64,000 nucleotides of DNA from assembly GCF_030131845.1 (NCBI RefSeq), contig NZ_JASKYM010000005.1, positions 62,001 through 126,000 of the forward strand, written 5' to 3'. This stretch comes from Romboutsia sedimentorum. Lineage in GTDB: Bacteria > Bacillota > Clostridia > Peptostreptococcales > Peptostreptococcaceae. The notes below the pieces were generated by a model. That model worked only from the letters and a program-made list of their open reading frames with translations. It had not been told where the DNA came from and ran no database searches. Of this stretch, positions 18,267-26,955 are shown piece after piece; within the stretch, counting starts at the first letter, position 1, and each line of letters begins with the position of its first letter. Made by a program: the position numbers and the translations under genes.

Positions 18267-19034
18267 ATGGGTGTTTTAACAGAAAATGAGATAAGAAGAG
18301 TAATAGGTAAAAATAGAGATGAAAAAATGACTGAATTTTGCATTCAAAGAGGACAAATAATAACTCCTTCAGCAAAATCTTACTTGTCAGAAAAAAACAT
18401 TGTTTTAAAATATGTAGATGATATTTTAAATGAAAATAATGATACTGTAAAGGAAGTTATAAAAGAAGTTATAAAAGAAAAAACATACAAATATACTACA
18501 GTATTTGGGGCTAATTTAGACGAAAAACCAGAACATATGACACATTTAAAAGGAAATTTATTAGTATTTAAAGATCATAAACGAATAGTACTAAGAGGTA
18601 AAATAGATTCTTTAGAATCTGAAATTTTAAAATCTCAAATATTATGTCAAAAAAATGATATGCCTAAGCTAGTAAAAGACCTACAAGAAATATTAGATTT
18701 TGTAAGAAATATAATGAGATGTGAAGTATTAGAAAAAGACTTAGATGACTTTACTCTTTTAGGAATGACTCCTAAAGAATTAAGAGAAAAGTCTCATAAT
18801 CCTAAAAAATACTTTGGAATAGATCATGAATTCCCAACATATGAAATGGGAGAAGTTGCAATTTGTATAAATAGCATAAGAAGTAATACTAGAGAAGTTG
18901 AAATTGCAGCGTATGAAGCATTTAAAGGGGAATATGGACAGGTCGAAAGAGAAGATTTAATAAGAGCATTAAATAGATTATCATCAGTGTTCTGGATTAT
19001 GATTTATAAAGTAAGAACGGGCAAATACAAGTAA
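18267..19034 (+). CDS. eutT: Cobalamin adenosyltransferase EutT
   Basis: A 255-residue ATP:cob(I)alamin adenosyltransferase supplying adenosylcobalamin to EutBC. Typical stretches are TENEIRRVI, LTPSAKSYLSEKNI-like sequence near residue 33, HMTHLKGNLLVFKDHKRIVLRG and LGMTPKELREKSHNPKKYFG. The HX11CCXXC metal motif described in Salmonella EutT is not present; only scattered cysteines are seen. This may therefore be a metal-independent form. It lies 14 nt before pduL. Confidence 0.9.
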   Translation: MGVLTENEIRRVIGKNRDEKMTEFCIQRGQIITPSAKSYLSEKNIVLKYVDDILNENNDTVKEVIKEVIKEKTYKYTTVFGANLDEKPEHMTHLKGNLLVFKDHKRIVLRGKIDSLESEILKSQILCQKNDMPKLVKDLQEILDFVRNIMRCEVLEKDLDDFTLLGMTPKELREKSHNPKKYFGIDHEFPTYEMGEVAICINSIRSNTREVEIAAYEAFKGEYGQVEREDLIRALNRLSSVFWIMIYKVRTGKYK

Positions 19035-19047
19035 TTGGAGGACATTT

Positions 19048-19674
19048 ATGCAAAATCTATTAAATGAAGTGGTAGAAGAAGTAGTAAAGAGAGTTAAAAG
19101 AGAAGCGTTTATAGAAGTAGAAGCATCAGGAAGACATGTGCATTTAAGCGAAAAAGAAGTAGAAAGTTTATTTGGAAAAGGTTATACTCTTACAAAGTTA
19201 AGAGATTTATCTCAACCAGGACAATATGCTTGTAAAGAAAGAGTAACAATATCTGGGCCTAAAGGAAGTATAAAAAATGTTATAGTTTTGGGACCTTGTA
19301 GAAAAGAAACGCAAGTAGAAGTATCCTTAACTGATAGTTCATCATTAGGATTAAAGGCTCCTATAAAGCAAAGTGGAGATTTAAATGAAACATTAGGAAT
19401 AAAAATTTCTACAGAACATGGAGAAGTAATTTTAGATAAAGGTCTTATGATTGCAAAAAGGCATATCCATATAACACCACAAGATGCAACTAAATTTGAT
19501 GTATGTGATAATGAAATAGTTCAAGTTAAAGTATTTGGATGCAGACCTCTTATATTTGATGATGTAGTTGTTAGAGTAAATGAAAACTTTAAAACTAATA
19601 TGCATATAGACTATGATGAAGCTAATGCTTGTGGATACACTAAAGAGAGTATCGCGAAAATAATTAAAAAATAA
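19048..19674 (+). CDS. pduL: Phosphate propanoyl/acetyltransferase PduL (EutD role)
   Basis: A 208-residue PduL-type phosphotransacylase that converts acetyl-CoA to acetyl phosphate and recycles CoA in the microcompartment. The zinc-binding histidine motifs ASGRHVHLSEKEVE and AKRHIHITPQDA of the two beta-barrel domains are both present. The N-terminal ~20 residues (QNLLNEVVEEVVKRVKREA) are an amphipathic helix resembling an encapsulation peptide. Confidence 0.93.
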   Translation: MQNLLNEVVEEVVKRVKREAFIEVEASGRHVHLSEKEVESLFGKGYTLTKLRDLSQPGQYACKERVTISGPKGSIKNVIVLGPCRKETQVEVSLTDSSSLGLKAPIKQSGDLNETLGIKISTEHGEVILDKGLMIAKRHIHITPQDATKFDVCDNEIVQVKVFGCRPLIFDDVVVRVNENFKTNMHIDYDEANACGYTKESIAKIIKK

Positions 19675-19693
19675 CCTCTAGGGAGGAAAAATT

Positions 19694-20368
19694 GTGAACT
19701 ATGATAATGTTGTAAATCTTATAGTAGAAGAGATATACAAAAAATTAAATAATAATGAAGTTCCTAACAAACCTAAAGCTGTTTTACTATGGGAAGATAA
19801 TAAAGCTAAATTTGATATGTTAAATAATGAATTTGATATAATGAATTTTGATAAAAATGTAAAAAGTTGTGAAATACTTATTGTATCTAAGCTTTGTATG
19901 AGAGGTCTTTGTAATTTGGCACTTGGAAATTCTACATCAGATGAAGAAAGATTTATATTGAAAATGCTTATGAAAGGCAAAAAAGTTTATATCTTAGATG
20001 AAGGAATAGAATACAAAAGATATAAAGAAACTGCACCTAAAGCTTTATACAATAAATACTTAGCTTATGAAGATGAACTTAAAAAGTTTGGGATAGAAAT
20101 TATAAAAGATTTAAATTGCATAACTAGTAAAAAAAATAATTTTATTCAAAATGAAGAAATAAAAAAAGATGATTGCAAAACAGAAATCTTTAAGATAGAT
20201 GACGAATTTAGTTTAGATTTAAAAAATAAAAAACTAATATCTGAATCTGATTTGAGAAAGCCTCAAATGAATGGAGTTAAAAGTATTATAGTTAGCAAAA
20301 GAAGTATAATAACTCCATTAGCTACAGATTTCATAAGAATACATCACTTGAAATTAAAAAGAATATAG
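19694..20368 (+). CDS. Conserved eut-locus protein of unknown function
   Basis: A 224-residue protein with a GTG start after GGGAGGAAAA. It starts with an amphipathic helix (NVVNLIVEEIYKKLNN) like an encapsulation peptide. A flavoprotein-like alpha/beta region (KAVLLWEDN, EILIVSKLCMRGLCNLALG, GKKVYILDEGIEYKRY) and a C-terminal stretch (KLISESDLRK ... SIITPLATDFIRIHHLKLKRI) follow. The last part resembles the N-terminal part of EutT in its SAKSYL-type signature. Genes of this kind recur at this place in Firmicute eut loci. The function is not known. Confidence 0.8.
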   Translation: MNYDNVVNLIVEEIYKKLNNNEVPNKPKAVLLWEDNKAKFDMLNNEFDIMNFDKNVKSCEILIVSKLCMRGLCNLALGNSTSDEERFILKMLMKGKKVYILDEGIEYKRYKETAPKALYNKYLAYEDELKKFGIEIIKDLNCITSKKNNFIQNEEIKKDDCKTEIFKIDDEFSLDLKNKKLISESDLRKPQMNGVKSIIVSKRSIITPLATDFIRIHHLKLKRI

Positions 20369-20381
20369 TGGAGATAATTTT

Positions 20382-20654
20382 ATGGAAATAGGAAAAGTAG
20401 TAGGAAATGTATGGGCAACAAGAAAAGATGAAAAACTAAATGGACAAACATTTTTAATTGTAAAGCTTCTAGCAACTAAAGATACCTACAAAGATGGTTT
20501 TTTAGTTGCAGCAGATAATGCAGGTGCAGGTAATGGTGACTTAGTCCTTATAAGCAAAGGATCTGCAGCAAGAGAGTCATTAGAAAATAAAAATACTCCA
20601 GTAGATGCAACAATTGTTGGAATAGTTGATTCACTTGAGGTTTGCGATGAGTAA
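20382..20654 (+). CDS. eutN: Microcompartment vertex protein EutN
   Basis: A 90-residue EutN/CcmL-type pentamer that caps shell vertices, with MEIGKVVGNVWATRKDEKL, FLIVKLL, LVAADNAGAGNGDLVLI and ATIVGIVDS. Its stop overlaps the start of the next gene (ATGAGTAA), so translation is coupled. Confidence 0.95.
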   Translation: MEIGKVVGNVWATRKDEKLNGQTFLIVKLLATKDTYKDGFLVAADNAGAGNGDLVLISKGSAARESLENKNTPVDATIVGIVDSLEVCDE

Positions 20655-21195
20655 GAGTATAGGAGCTATAGAGTTTAAAAGTATAGCAAAAGGAATAGAA
20701 ATATCTAATGATATGGTAAAAAAGTCTTTTGTTGAGATTTTATATTTAAAAAGCATATGTCCAGGGAAATTTTTAATAATAGTAGCTGGAGATACATCTC
20801 AAGTAAAAGAGTGTATAAACTATGGGGTAGACAGCGGTATTGAATATATAGTTGATAACTTTATAATAAATTCTGTACACGAAGATATAGTAAATGGATT
20901 TAAACATAAGTATAAACCAATAGATAACATAACATCCATTGGAGTAATGGAAAGCACTAAAGTATGTGCTGGGATAAAATCACTAGATAAAGCTTTAAAA
21001 TCTAGTGATGTAGTTCTCATAAAGCTACAATTATCTTTTGCAATAGGAGGTAAACTAGTATACATAGTAGCTGGAGAGTTAAGTAGCGTAGAAGTAGGTA
21101 TAAATGAAGGTGAAAGTATACTAAATCCTAAAGAAATAGTAAATATATCAATAATACCGTCAGTAGATAAGCAAATAATTAAAAAATTAATATAA
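20647..21195 (+). CDS. Tandem BMC shell protein, PduT-like with Fe-S cysteine
   Basis: A 182-residue tandem BMC protein (domain 1 about 1-85, domain 2 about 95-175). Start chosen at the ATG overlapping the eutN stop. Cysteine 38 lies in SICPGKFLIIVAGD, matching the Cys38 that ligates the 4Fe-4S cluster at the trimer pore of Salmonella PduT. The second domain has VMESTKVCAGIKSLDKALKS. A role in moving electrons across the shell, or in housing a cofactor, follows from the family and is not shown here. Confidence 0.85.
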   Translation: MSKSIGAIEFKSIAKGIEISNDMVKKSFVEILYLKSICPGKFLIIVAGDTSQVKECINYGVDSGIEYIVDNFIINSVHEDIVNGFKHKYKPIDNITSIGVMESTKVCAGIKSLDKALKSSDVVLIKLQLSFAIGGKLVYIVAGELSSVEVGINEGESILNPKEIVNISIIPSVDKQIIKKLI

Positions 21196-21209
21196 TAGTG
21201 GAGGTAACT

Positions 21210-22301
21210 ATGACTATAAATGAAATTATAATTTGTGTAATGGCAGTATTTATGGCAGTTGGAGCTATAGATAAATGCCTAGGAAATAAATTTGGATTAG
21301 GTGAACAGTTCGAAGAAGGTATAATGGCTATGGGATCATTGGCAGTTGCTATGGTTGGAGTTATATGCTTAGCACCGGTTTTAGCAGATGTATTAAGACC
21401 AGTAGTAGTACCAGTATTTGATATGTTAGGAGCAGACCCTGCTATGTTTGCAGGAAGCTTACTTGCTAATGATATGGGTGGAGCACCACTTGCAATGGAA
21501 CTTGCAAAAGACCCTCAAGCTGGTCTATTTGGTGGACTAATAGTAGGAGCTATGATGGGACCTACTGTAGTATTTATAATACCAGTAGCCCTTGGAATAA
21601 TAGAAAAAGAAGATCAAAAATTCTTAGCAACAGGAATACTTGCAGGTATAATAACTATCCCAGTAGGAGCATTTGTAGGAGGATTAGTAGCAGGGTTCCC
21701 AGTTATGATGATTATTAAAAACTTAGTACCTATAATAATATTTGCAGTTGTAATAGCACTAGGTTTAATGAAATTTGAAAATACAATGATAAAAGGATTT
21801 ACATACTTTGGAAAAGGTGTAGTTATAGTTATAACTCTAGGACTTGCAGCTGCAATAATTGAAGCATTAACAGGCGTAGTTGTAATACCAGGTATGAAAC
21901 CAATAGATGAAGGAATAGCAATAGTTGGAGATATAGCAATAGTATTAGCTGGAGCATTCCCACTAGTATTTGTTATAACTAAAGTGTTTAACAAACCTTT
22001 AATGGCTTTAGGAAAATTACTTGGAATGAATGATATATCAGCAGCAGGATTAGTTGCAAGCTTAGCTAACTGTATACCTATGTTTGGTATGATGAAAGAT
22101 ATGGATGATAGAGGTAAAATAATAAATGTAGCATTTTCTGTATCAGCAGCATTTGTATTTGGAGATCATTTAGGATTTACAGCAGGATTTAATCCAGAGA
22201 TGATGACTCCAATGATAGTTGCAAAATTAGTTGGAGGAATAAGTGCAGTAGCATTAGCTATGGTTATTGCAAATAAGACATTAAAAAAGGAGAATGCTTA
22301 A
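21210..22301 (+). CDS. eutH: Ethanolamine transporter-like membrane protein EutH
   Basis: A 363-residue, highly hydrophobic protein with about ten membrane segments. Signature stretches are GAIDKCLGNKFGLGEQFEEGIMAMG, LLANDMGGAPLAMELA, ASLANCIPMFGMMKDMDDRGK and FGDHLGFTAGFNPEMM. EutH allows ethanolamine entry when it is scarce or protonated. The ATG at 21210 follows GTGGAGG. Confidence 0.95.
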   Translation: MTINEIIICVMAVFMAVGAIDKCLGNKFGLGEQFEEGIMAMGSLAVAMVGVICLAPVLADVLRPVVVPVFDMLGADPAMFAGSLLANDMGGAPLAMELAKDPQAGLFGGLIVGAMMGPTVVFIIPVALGIIEKEDQKFLATGILAGIITIPVGAFVGGLVAGFPVMMIIKNLVPIIIFAVVIALGLMKFENTMIKGFTYFGKGVVIVITLGLAAAIIEALTGVVVIPGMKPIDEGIAIVGDIAIVLAGAFPLVFVITKVFNKPLMALGKLLGMNDISAAGLVASLANCIPMFGMMKDMDDRGKIINVAFSVSAAFVFGDHLGFTAGFNPEMMTPMIVAKLVGGISAVALAMVIANKTLKKENA

Positions 22302-22302
22302 A

Positions 22303-22776
22303 ATGGATATAAAAAATATAGATAAAGAACTTCTAGAAGTATTAGTAAGACAAATACTAGAAGAAAAAATAAATGGAGTTAAAGATAGTGTGGATTTCGT
22401 AAGAAATAAAGATATAAGTGGAGTAACATCTGTAAAACTACCTACTGTAAAAGTTGATGAATCAAATAGATTAGATACAGGAAATCCTGATGATGTAGTT
22501 TATACTAAGGACTTATTCTCACTAGATGAAAGTAAAAGATTAGGTTGCGGAATAATGGAAATGAAAGAAACAACTTTTGATTGGACACTAGACTACGATG
22601 AAATAGATTATGTAATAGAAGGAACATTAGATATAATAATCGATGGAAGAAAAGTATCTGCATCTGCGGGTGAATTAATACTTATACCAAAAGGAAGTAA
22701 GATACAATTCTCAGTTAAGGACTATTCTAGATTTATATATGTAACATACCCAGCTGATTGGTCATCTCAAAATTAA
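22303..22776 (+). CDS. eutQ: EutQ, cupin protein
   Basis: A 157-residue protein with an N-terminal amphipathic helix (NIDKELLEVLVRQILEEKI) and a C-terminal EutQ-type cupin (GIMEMKETTFDWTLDYDEIDYVIEGTLDIII ... ILIPKGSKIQFSV region). EutQ has been reported to have acetate kinase activity and to matter for microcompartment biogenesis in enterics. The start at 22303 fits AAAAAAGGAG at about 10 nt; the ATG at 22294 is too close to that site. Last gene of the operon. Confidence 0.9.
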   Translation: MDIKNIDKELLEVLVRQILEEKINGVKDSVDFVRNKDISGVTSVKLPTVKVDESNRLDTGNPDDVVYTKDLFSLDESKRLGCGIMEMKETTFDWTLDYDEIDYVIEGTLDIIIDGRKVSASAGELILIPKGSKIQFSVKDYSRFIYVTYPADWSSQN

Positions 22777-22788
22777 ATATAATAAGAT

Positions 22789-22824
22789 AAGGACTATAGC
22801 ATTTTTTAGCTATAGTCTTTATTT
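22789..22824 (+). terminator. Terminator of the eut operon
   Basis: A 12 bp stem AAGGACTATAGC / GCTATAGTCTTT with an 8 nt loop, followed by a T-rich stretch, 12 bp after the eutQ stop. Confidence 0.85.
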
Positions 22825-22972
22825 ATAAATATATGTAATAGAAAAAATCTATATATGAAGTTAGAATTATACAAAATAACTATAGTTGGATATTGAAGTA
22901 GACATAATAATTTTTAGCAAATTATGATACAATATGTAAGAAATGATAAAATGAAATATTATGGAGGACATA

Positions 22973-23956
22973 ATGCATATAAAAAATAATAAAAAAATAT
23001 CTATAATAGTAGCTATGTTAATGATAGGAAGTACATTTGTAGGATGTGCAAAAGACAAAAAGGAATCAGCAACTACATCAGAGCCTAAAAAAAATGAACA
23101 ATCGGTAAAATTAAGCACTAAAGATGATTATACATACGAAAGTAATGATTATTTTACAAGTATAAGTTGGTTAGAAAAAAATATTGAAAAAAATAAAAAT
23201 TTAGTAATAATAGATGCGAGAAGTGAAGAAGATTATAAAAAAGGTCACATACCAGGATCTATAAATGTAGCATGGCAAAGCCTAGCACAAATGGAAGGTA
23301 AAGCTGGAGACAAAAATTGGGGTACGTTATTAGAAAAAGATGCTTTATCTAAAGCACTATCAGAAATCGGAATAACTAAAGATAGCCAAGTATTAGTTTA
23401 TGCAACTAAAGGTGCTTGGGGAGAAGACGGAAGAATAGTTTGGTGTCTACAAAGAGCAGGAGTAGATGCAAGAATGTTAAACGGCGGATTTGATTTATGG
23501 AAATCAGAAAATAAAGAAGTAAGCAAAGATATTTCTAAAAATGAAGTAAGTGACTTTAAAGTTGAAAAAATAACTAACCATAATAATATAACTACAGATG
23601 AACTTAAAAAAGAAATTAAAGATGTGAAATTAATAGATACTAGAGAAGAAGACGAATATAAAGGTGCTACTAACTTTGGTGAAGCAAGAGGAGGACATCT
23701 ACCTAACGCTATAAATATAACATTTAATAAGCTTTATAATGAAGATGGAACTATAAAATCAAATGAAGAAATAGAAAAGGTAATGAAAGAAAACAAAATA
23801 GAAAAAACTGATAAAATAGTTACATACTGTACAGCAGGAATAAGATCTGCTCATATGGGACTAGCTCTTAAAAATGCAGGATATGAAAACGTTAGAAATT
23901 ATGACGCATCATACTACGAATGGGCAGCAGACAAGAATAATGAAATAGTTAAGTAA
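22973..23956 (+). CDS. Two-domain rhodanese lipoprotein
   Basis: A 327-residue exported lipoprotein. The signal peptide ends in the lipobox STFVGC, followed by a Lys/Ser-rich linker. Two rhodanese domains follow: one around 55-175 (VIIDARSEEDYKKGHIPGSI), whose active-site loop YATKGAWGED lacks the cysteine, and one around 205-325 (LIDTREEDEY) with catalytic Cys in TYCTAGIRSAHMG. This arrangement is typical of thiosulfate:cyanide sulfurtransferases (inactive then active domain). The ATG at 22973 is chosen since TGGAGGA just precedes it. It is the first gene of a cluster with VTT and CCG-domain proteins. Confidence 0.9.
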   Translation: MHIKNNKKISIIVAMLMIGSTFVGCAKDKKESATTSEPKKNEQSVKLSTKDDYTYESNDYFTSISWLEKNIEKNKNLVIIDARSEEDYKKGHIPGSINVAWQSLAQMEGKAGDKNWGTLLEKDALSKALSEIGITKDSQVLVYATKGAWGEDGRIVWCLQRAGVDARMLNGGFDLWKSENKEVSKDISKNEVSDFKVEKITNHNNITTDELKKEIKDVKLIDTREEDEYKGATNFGEARGGHLPNAINITFNKLYNEDGTIKSNEEIEKVMKENKIEKTDKIVTYCTAGIRSAHMGLALKNAGYENVRNYDASYYEWAADKNNEIVK

Positions 23957-23964
23957 TTTTAGGA

Positions 23965-24681
23965 GTGATTAAAATAAAAGATAAAACAAAAAAAATACTA
24001 ATAAAGATAGGTGTGGTACTAGTTATTTTAAGTACATACTTATTTGTGCCACAAGTCAAACAAAATATAAATCAAATGGTATTTTATTTAAGTATGCTTA
24101 ACTTAGATGCAATAAAAGAATACATACTTTCTTTTGGAGCTTGGGCTCCAATAATATCATTTTTATTAATGTTACTTCAATCAGTAGTAGCACCACTTCC
24201 TGCATTTTTGATTACATTTGCAAATGCAGCTTTATTTGGATGGGTATACGGAGCTATCTTATCGTGGGTTAGTGCTATGGCAGGTGCGGCATTATGTTTT
24301 TATATTGCTAGATTTTTAGGAAGAGAAACAGTAGAAAAACTTACTAGTAAATACGCACTAGATAGTGTAAATGTATTCTTTGAAAAATACGGAAAACATA
24401 CTATATTAATAGCTAGGTTACTACCATTTATGTCATTTGACTTAGTAAGTTATGCGGCTGGATTTACCTCTATGAGTTTTATATCGTTTTTTGTAGCAAC
24501 AGGATTAGGACAACTTCCAGCTACAATTATATATTCATATGTAGGAGATATGCTAACTGGATCTGCTAAGTTTGTTATGATGGGAATTATGATACTATTT
24601 GCTTTAAGCGTATTAGCCTTTATGTTAAAAAAGATGTACAATGAAAAAAATAATAATTCTATAGATGTTAAATTAAAGTAA
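23965..24681 (+). CDS. VTT (TVP38/TMEM64, DedA-like) membrane protein 1
   Basis: A ~238-residue integral membrane protein with a VTT domain: LQSVVAPLPAFLITFANAALFG, FYIARFLGRETVEK and LLPFMSFDLVSYAAGFTSM. VTT/DedA-family proteins include lipid carriers and putative scramblases. The start is unclear: GTG at 23965 overlaps its own AGGAG, and the next codons are ATT and ATA, so a non-ATG start a few codons in is possible. It lies 8 nt after the rhodanese gene. Confidence 0.88.
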   Translation: MIKIKDKTKKILIKIGVVLVILSTYLFVPQVKQNINQMVFYLSMLNLDAIKEYILSFGAWAPIISFLLMLLQSVVAPLPAFLITFANAALFGWVYGAILSWVSAMAGAALCFYIARFLGRETVEKLTSKYALDSVNVFFEKYGKHTILIARLLPFMSFDLVSYAAGFTSMSFISFFVATGLGQLPATIIYSYVGDMLTGSAKFVMMGIMILFALSVLAFMLKKMYNEKNNNSIDVKLK

Positions 24682-24687
24682 TTATAA

Positions 24688-24717
24688 ATGTGGATTGGCT
24701 TATGTCAATCCATATTT
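24688..24717 (+). terminator. Hairpin between VTT gene 1 and the CCG gene
   Basis: Stem AATGTGGATTG / CAATCCATATT, loop of about 8 nt, weak T-run. It may be a weak terminator or processing site within the cluster. Confidence 0.5.
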
Positions 24718-24736
24718 GTTAGTTGGAGGAAATTAA

Positions 24737-25558
24737 ATGGGTAAATCGTCTTTTAAGTTTCATCAAATAAATAGTAGTAAAAAAATATTCAATAAAAGTT
24801 TTATAAAAGAAAGTAGTGAAATAATTTTTATGCCAGGGTGTAGTTTAAGTGGGTATAATGAAGAATTGATTTTAAACATATATGACTATTTACGAAAACA
24901 CATAAAAAATATAGGTATAACTTTCTCTTGTTGTTATAGACCAAGCCTTATGATAAATGATGATAATTCTTTTAATAAATATTATAAAAAATTAAATGAA
25001 ACTTTAACAAGTAACAATATAAAAGAAATTATAACAGCATGCCCTAATTGTTATAAAACAGTCAAAGCGAATAGTAAAAATGTCAAAGTTACATTTTTAT
25101 TAGATGTAATAAAAGAAAAAGGATTAGATGAATTTTTATTAAATCACTATAAAGATTTAGATATAAAATTTGCTATACAAGATTCATGTGCTATAAGAGG
25201 TGAAAATTCGATATATGAAAGTTCAAGGTATATATTAGATAGTCTTGGTATTGACTATGTAGAATTTGAAAAAAATAGAAAAAATTCGAATTGTTGTGGT
25301 GCAATATTTGTAGATGATACAAAAAAAATCGGTCAAATAAATAGAAGGTGTTCACAAACTAATGAAAAACATGTAATATGTTACTGTGAAACGTGTACAA
25401 AATCAATGATACAAGGAAATAAACAATCTATTCATATATTAGATTTAATTTTTAATAAAGAAGTCATAAATAAAAATTACTTTAGTCAAAAAAATCAATC
25501 TGCTATGCAGTCGTGGAAAAATAGATATAAACTAAATAATAGGAGAAAATATGAATAA
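24737..25558 (+). CDS. CCG-domain (HdrB/GlpC-like) Fe-S protein
   Basis: A 273-residue soluble protein with two cysteine-rich CCG-type repeats as in heterodisulfide reductase subunit B and GlpC. Repeat 1 is around residues 34-105 (FMPGCSLSG, TFSCCYRPS, ACPNC). Repeat 2 is around 150-225 (IQDSCAIRG, NSNCCGAIF, CYCETC). Such repeats bind 4Fe-4S or noncubane clusters and act on disulfides or quinones. It overlaps the next VTT gene by 8 nt. With the rhodanese and VTT neighbours, redox chemistry of a sulfur or selenium compound is a reasonable guess but only inferred. Confidence 0.82.
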   Translation: MGKSSFKFHQINSSKKIFNKSFIKESSEIIFMPGCSLSGYNEELILNIYDYLRKHIKNIGITFSCCYRPSLMINDDNSFNKYYKKLNETLTSNNIKEIITACPNCYKTVKANSKNVKVTFLLDVIKEKGLDEFLLNHYKDLDIKFAIQDSCAIRGENSIYESSRYILDSLGIDYVEFEKNRKNSNCCGAIFVDDTKKIGQINRRCSQTNEKHVICYCETCTKSMIQGNKQSIHILDLIFNKEVINKNYFSQKNQSAMQSWKNRYKLNNRRKYE

Positions 25559-26204
25559 TAAGTTAAAAAAATTGATATTGATACTTTTTGTAGGTATAGT
25601 AATACTAATAGGAAGTAAATTTATTAGTAAAAATTTAGATATATACGATTTACAAAAATATATAAGTTCGTTTGGAATTTTAGCACCTATAATATATATA
25701 ACAATGTTTTCTATAGTACCCTTAACATTCTTCCCCGATTCAATACTAGCTATAGCATCAGGGCTTGTATTTGGGTTTTACAAAGGGTATATATACACAA
25801 CTATAGGAGCTTTAATAGGTGGTAGTATTGCATTTTTTATAGCTAGATATTTAGGACACAATTTAGTTAAAAAAATTTCTAATGACAAGCTATCTAAAAT
25901 AGAAAGACTAATAGACAACAATGGCTTTTATATAATATTTTTATTAAGGTTAATACCACTTTTCCCATTTGATGTGATAAGTTATGGTGCAGGTCTTACA
26001 AGCGTTAAATATAAACATTTCATAGGAGCTACTTTACTTGGAACTATACCAGGTATAGCAGTGTTTACAAACATAGGAGCAAAATCAGTAAATATAAGTA
26101 CAACAGGATTTTATGCATCAATAGCAAGTCTTATATTGCTTTTTATAATATCTATAATACTTAAAAATAAATTCTTAAATAAAAAATTAAAAGAAATTGA
26201 CTAA
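25551..26204 (+). CDS. VTT (TVP38/TMEM64, DedA-like) membrane protein 2
   Basis: A 217-residue membrane protein paralogous to the one at 23965. It has VPLTFFPDSILAIASGLVFGF, FFIARYLGHNLVKK and LLRLIPLFPFDVISYGAGLTSV. About five membrane segments are expected. The ATG overlaps the end of the CCG gene, with AGGAG upstream. Two VTT paralogues in one cluster suggest non-redundant or heteromeric roles. Confidence 0.9.
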   Translation: MNNKLKKLILILFVGIVILIGSKFISKNLDIYDLQKYISSFGILAPIIYITMFSIVPLTFFPDSILAIASGLVFGFYKGYIYTTIGALIGGSIAFFIARYLGHNLVKKISNDKLSKIERLIDNNGFYIIFLLRLIPLFPFDVISYGAGLTSVKYKHFIGATLLGTIPGIAVFTNIGAKSVNISTTGFYASIASLILLFIISIILKNKFLNKKLKEID

Positions 26205-26220
26205 AAAGAAAGGAACAAAT

Positions 26221-26805
26221 ATGTTAGATACACATGCAAGAAAATATGTTAGCCCATTTATAGAAAGTGGAGCAAACTTTTTTATAAAATTAAAACTTAG
26301 TGCTAATGATGTAACAACATTAGCTTTAATACTTGGAATAATATCATCTATATTTTTGTATTTTGATAAAAATGTACTTGCAGTAGTTATATTATGGACA
26401 TCAGGATATTTAGATGCAGTAGATGGAGCTATAGCAAGAAAAACAAGCACTTCTTCAAGTTTTGGAACTGTACTTGATATAACATTTGATAGAGTTGTTG
26501 AGATAGGTATAATACTTGTTATAGGACTTAAATTTGCAGATACTAGATTAAGCTTAATAGTGTTATTAGCATCGATTTTGTTATCTATGGTAATATTTTT
26601 AACTGTGGGTGCAGTTAGTGAGAAAAATGGTGTAAAGTCATTTTATTATCAAGCTGGAATGGCTGAAAGAAGCGAAGGTTTTATAATGTTTTCACTTATT
26701 ATGTTAAGCCAAAATTATGTTAATATTATAATAAATATATTTTCAATTATAATACTTATAACAGCATTTCAAAGAATATATGAAGCTAAAAAAATTTTAA
26801 AGTAA
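26221..26805 (+). CDS. CDP-alcohol phosphatidyltransferase family protein
   Basis: A 194-residue membrane enzyme. The family signature DGX2ARX8GX3DX3D is present as DGAIARKTSTSSSFGTVLD followed by ITFD. About five to six membrane helices are present. The alcohol substrate cannot be told from sequence. The start at 26221 is chosen on AGAAAGGA. It is probably the last gene of the 22973-26805 cluster. Confidence 0.9.
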   Translation: MLDTHARKYVSPFIESGANFFIKLKLSANDVTTLALILGIISSIFLYFDKNVLAVVILWTSGYLDAVDGAIARKTSTSSSFGTVLDITFDRVVEIGIILVIGLKFADTRLSLIVLLASILLSMVIFLTVGAVSEKNGVKSFYYQAGMAERSEGFIMFSLIMLSQNYVNIIINIFSIIILITAFQRIYEAKKILK

Positions 26806-26879
26806 ATACAACTAATACTATATTGTAAAAAGTTTGAGTTTAATCGTATTTTGATATATAATATTTTAGTAAACTTAAT

Positions 26880-26920
26880 GAGACAGTTCGTAAGCCTCCT
26901 GTCTAAAAATAAAACTACGG
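26880..26920 (+). promoter_or_regulatory. preQ1-I riboswitch aptamer
   Basis: P1 stem GACAG/CTGTC (26882-26886, 26899-26903). Loop L1 is TTCGTAAGCCTC, and the A-rich tail TAAAAATAAAACTACGG has TACG that can pair with CGTA in the loop to make the H-type pseudoknot. This is the minimal preQ1-I architecture and it stands in front of a queuosine-precursor transporter gene. Confidence 0.8.
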
Positions 26921-26955
26921 TGAAAAACATTTATACAATGTTGTAATTGTTGTTC

